From Anaerococcus urinomassiliensis (GTDB taxonomy: Bacteria; Bacillota; Clostridia; Tissierellales; Peptoniphilaceae): DNA of 64,000 nt. The DNA lies in assembly GCF_900128425.1 (NCBI RefSeq), contig NZ_LT635781.1, forward strand, positions 114,656-178,655, in the 5' to 3' direction. A program made the position numbers and the translations under genes. Below the pieces are notes generated by a model. That model made no database searches. It had not been told where the DNA came from and was given only the letters and a program-made list of their open reading frames with translations. This document shows positions 61,265-64,000 of the stretch, one piece after another (within the stretch, counting starts at the first letter, position 1; every line of letters begins with the position of its first letter).

Positions 61265-64000
61265 TTAATTCTTCAAATCTATAATCTTGTCAAAATTATC
61301 TTTTACTTCTAATATACTTTCTCTATTGCCAAAGACACATATATTTTCTTCGTCAATGGCAGCTTTAAAGAGTTTCTTATATTCTTTAATTTCATCAAGA
61401 TTTGAGTGTTTGATATCAGCAAGGATCTTTTCGTGATCTGTAGGCTTTTCCTTCTTATACCTAGCATAGTCTTCATCAGCCAAGCCTTGCGGTGACTTTG
61501 GTCTTAAGAATGTACCCATTGAAGAGATTTGTTGGTTTTCAAAGTCTCTATCGCTAAGTGATATATTTTCTGTCAAGGATGGAATTTGTCTATAAGTTTC
61601 CAGAGTTTTTACTATGTGTGGGTCTCTATAGGAATATGCTGACAAAAGTCCTGCCTTATTTATTGTAAGTCCACCACCATAGGCGCCTGCCTTGGCACGG
61701 ATTAGCTCATATAGGTATGGGTTTGAAAGTATAGAACTTGCTAAAACTAACTTTCCTTCAAAGTTATGACCGTATTTTTTAATATCAGCACTTTGACCTA
61801 CATAATTGACATTGGCATCTGACATGATAGCTTCTTTGTAAGATTTTGGGCTAAATTCAATTTCTACTGTATCTTTTTTATCCTCAAGGTTAGCAAAACT
61901 TGTATTTATTATTTCCTTAACTTTTTCAAAGTCATGTTTTGAACAAGTGATATTTATTTCAAGATCATTTGAAAATAAGCTAGAATAAATTTCCATAATC
62001 TTATCTTTAAAGTCATCGAAATTATTTTTTGCCTGATTAATCACTTCTTCCAAAAACAAATAAGATCCAATGCCAGATAGCTCATCTCTTAACATAGTCG
62101 CCTTATCAATATGAGCGTTTGCCCTGTTTATGGCTAGTATGTGGCCCTGGTCATACATTGCTGAGGCAAAATAAGCCTTTTTCATCCTAAGGATTTCAAG
62201 GATTCTCTTTTGATTGTCGAATTTAGAGTTTAACATGAATTCTTTCATTAGCTCCAAAGCTTTGTCGAAAGACTTGGATGTGCTTATAAAGGAAACTTTT
62301 TCTAGCCTTGCAAGGTCTTTTTCATTAACATTTATAAATGAATTTGAAAAGTTTGGACTTGCCAAGTGTTGGAACAAGATGTCATCAATTTGTGTATAGG
62401 CCATATTACTTGTATCAACAGATCCCATAAAGTCGTTTATTAGAGATAGGTATTGCAAGTCTTTCAAATCCAAATGGTCGATGTTAAAGTAAAGGGAGGT
62501 GTAGATAAGGCCAGCTGTATCCATATCGTGGTAGATATACTTATCATCTATCAACTCTCTTGGAGTTTTGTCAACTTTTGTAGGCACATCTTCAATGTTT
62601 AAAACTGGAATACTTGCCTTTTGCTCTTTTGTATCAGCTGTATTTTGGTGGATTTCAAGTTTAGCTAGATTATTTTTGATTATTTGTAATTCTTCTTGGC
62701 TAATATTTTTATTTAGATTATCAATATAAGCTTCTAGATTTTCTTGTTTTTTCTTATTATAAGTGCTACTTGGTTTTGCGATGTAGGTTAGTTTTGTTGG
62801 ATTATCTATAAAGTTTTCTTTGATGAAGTTTTCGTAATAATCAGTTTCTACAAGCTCTCCTAGCTCGTTTAAGTAGTTAACAATTTCAAAACTTTCAAAG
62901 ATAGACTTGTTAAAAGACCACATCAAAAAGTAATTCAGTCCTCTGCTTACTGAATTTAACTGGTCTCTTTGTCCATATTGGAAGATTGAAAATGCTGATT
63001 TTAGACTTTCTTTGTTAAGGCCAAGGCTTGCTTCTTTCAAGCCATCTTCTATAATTTCTACAAATCTATCAAGTTTTTCACCGTCTGTCTTTTGAGCTAG
63101 TAGAACTAATGAGCTTCTTACTCCATAGCCGACTCTTGCATAAAATGATTCAGGGTCAATTTCTTCGTTGATTTGCTTCTTGATAATAGATGAATCCATG
63201 TGGAAGAGGGCACTTATCAAAATAGCAAGGGTCAAAGTGTATTTCGTGTCTGGATTTGCCTTGGTTAGAAAACCATAGGCCAAATAATCAGAATTCTCAC
63301 TAGTCATACTTGATGGATAAGTAGATTCAATCACGCCATCAAAATAATTATCAGAAACTTTGATATCATAATCTAAATCCTTGTAATCATAATTTGATAG
63401 ATATTCCTTATTGAGATGGTCTAGGTAATAATCTATATCTAAGTCCCCATAAAAATAAATGTAGGCATTTGATGGATGGTAGTGGTTTTTGTAAAATTCT
63501 ACAAATTCATCATAAGAGATTTTATATATTTCTGCTGGATCTCCGCCAGATTCATATTGGTAAGGGCTATTTTTATATAAGTGTGAGATTATGTCGCTAT
63601 ATACAATTTCATCGGGATCTGTGAGAGCTCCTTTCATTTCGTTGTAGACAACCCCAGAAATACCAGTGATTTTATCTCCGTCCATCTCGTAGTGCCAGCC
63701 CTCTTGGTCAAGGATTTCTCTTTTGTTTACTACAGCTGGATTAAAGACAGCATCTAGGTAAACATCTGTAAGGTTAAAAAAGTCCTTGTCATTTTCGCTA
63801 GAAACTGGATATACAGTCTTGTCTGGATAGGTCATTGCATTTAGAAAAGTTTGTAATGATGAGCTAGCCATATCCATAAAAGGCTCGCGAGTAGTGTATT
63901 TTTTGGAACCATTTAATACAGAGTGTTCCATAATATGGGCCATACCTTTGGAATTTGTTGGTGGGGTCTTAAAACCTATGCCAAAGGTCTTATTTTTGTC
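61265..64000 (-). CDS. M16C metallopeptidase (PreP/insulinase type), N-terminus cut by window
   Basis: 911 residues are visible; the frame is open through the right edge. The inverse zinc motif HIMEH is in GMAHIMEHSVLNGS, preceded by KTFGIGFKTPP, as in presequence-protease-like enzymes. The distal zinc-ligand Glu is expected in the DQEGWHYEM/YNEMKG region, where glutamates are seen. Family members degrade unstructured peptides in a closed chamber. The 75-bp gap downstream holds nothing recognised. Likely cytoplasmic peptide clean-up. Confidence 0.92.
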   Translation of the reverse strand, partial: DKNKTFGIGFKTPPTNSKGMAHIMEHSVLNGSKKYTTREPFMDMASSSLQTFLNAMTYPDKTVYPVSSENDKDFFNLTDVYLDAVFNPAVVNKREILDQEGWHYEMDGDKITGISGVVYNEMKGALTDPDEIVYSDIISHLYKNSPYQYESGGDPAEIYKISYDEFVEFYKNHYHPSNAYIYFYGDLDIDYYLDHLNKEYLSNYDYKDLDYDIKVSDNYFDGVIESTYPSSMTSENSDYLAYGFLTKANPDTKYTLTLAILISALFHMDSSIIKKQINEEIDPESFYARVGYGVRSSLVLLAQKTDGEKLDRFVEIIEDGLKEASLGLNKESLKSAFSIFQYGQRDQLNSVSRGLNYFLMWSFNKSIFESFEIVNYLNELGELVETDYYENFIKENFIDNPTKLTYIAKPSSTYNKKKQENLEAYIDNLNKNISQEELQIIKNNLAKLEIHQNTADTKEQKASIPVLNIEDVPTKVDKTPRELIDDKYIYHDMDTAGLIYTSLYFNIDHLDLKDLQYLSLINDFMGSVDTSNMAYTQIDDILFQHLASPNFSNSFINVNEKDLARLEKVSFISTSKSFDKALELMKEFMLNSKFDNQKRILEILRMKKAYFASAMYDQGHILAINRANAHIDKATMLRDELSGIGSYLFLEEVINQAKNNFDDFKDKIMEIYSSLFSNDLEINITCSKHDFEKVKEIINTSFANLEDKKDTVEIEFSPKSYKEAIMSDANVNYVGQSADIKKYGHNFEGKLVLASSILSNPYLYELIRAKAGAYGGGLTINKAGLLSAYSYRDPHIVKTLETYRQIPSLTENISLSDRDFENQQISSMGTFLRPKSPQGLADEDYARYKKEKPTDHEKILADIKHSNLDEIKEYKKLFKAAIDEENICVFGNRESILEVKDNFDKIIDLKN

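Overview
The window looks like a chromosomal segment of a low-GC, anaerobic Gram-positive coccus of the Peptoniphilaceae/Anaerococcus type. This is an inference from AT-rich codon use, strong AGGAGG ribosome sites, diderm-free lipoprotein signals, ECF vitamin transporters under riboswitches, and TelA/XpaC, CarD-YacL-IspD-IspF and TsaEBD-RimI gene orders typical of Firmicutes. No rRNA, tRNA, CRISPR array or complete insertion sequence was seen.

Layout. 1-21.9 kb is a carbohydrate locus: the end of mannose-6-phosphate isomerase, then an ABC oligosaccharide importer (ATPase, small membrane protein, two LplB/YtcP-type permeases, two lipoprotein binding proteins), then intracellular glycosidases GH84, GH38, GH125, GH1, GH29 and GH2, two ROK sugar kinases and an RpiR regulator. 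None of the glycosidases has a signal peptide. Together they can take apart an imported complex-type N-glycan fragment (fucose, galactose, GlcNAc and alpha-mannose removal), and the mannose could enter glycolysis through a ROK kinase and ManA. 21.9-31.4 kb holds nicotinate phosphoribosyltransferase, a HAD phosphatase, an uncharacterised ABC exporter, an SdpI-like protein, a pair of lipid glycosyltransferases, and a DUF2089 + LiaX/YvlB-like envelope pair. 31.8-34.3 kb is a small exopolysaccharide group (EpsG-like, Wzz-like, and a short SH3 lipoprotein that appears to start at ATT). ThiT follows, under a TPP riboswitch.

35.1-36.1 kb is a gene-free, G+C-richer island of nested inverted repeats. 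It contains two full, oppositely oriented copies (about 160 nt each) and one partial copy of a highly structured element whose stems change in a compensatory way between copies. I know of no named family for it, and it is the strongest candidate for something undescribed.

36.2-44.8 kb is a YtrABC-like operon, a lipid kinase, then CarD, a PIN-TRAM protein, IspD, IspF, MetK, MreB and phosphoglycerate mutase. 45-50.6 kb is a lactococcin-972-type bacteriocin system: an orphan response regulator with a degenerate receiver, an XRE-TPR (RRNPP-like) regulator, the bacteriocin precursor, a large membrane protein, an ABC ATPase and a membrane-anchored protein that may give immunity. RibU under an FMN riboswitch follows. 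Then comes the t6A operon (TsaE, TsaB, RimI, TsaD) with a small membrane protein and an S41 peptidase-like lipoprotein.

56-64 kb is all on the minus strand: a surface protein with an EF-hand-like loop, a stand-alone FakA-middle-domain protein, TelA, two XpaC paralogues, and an M16C metallopeptidase cut by the window edge. Transcription units are mostly closed by clear hairpin terminators, several of them serving convergent genes.
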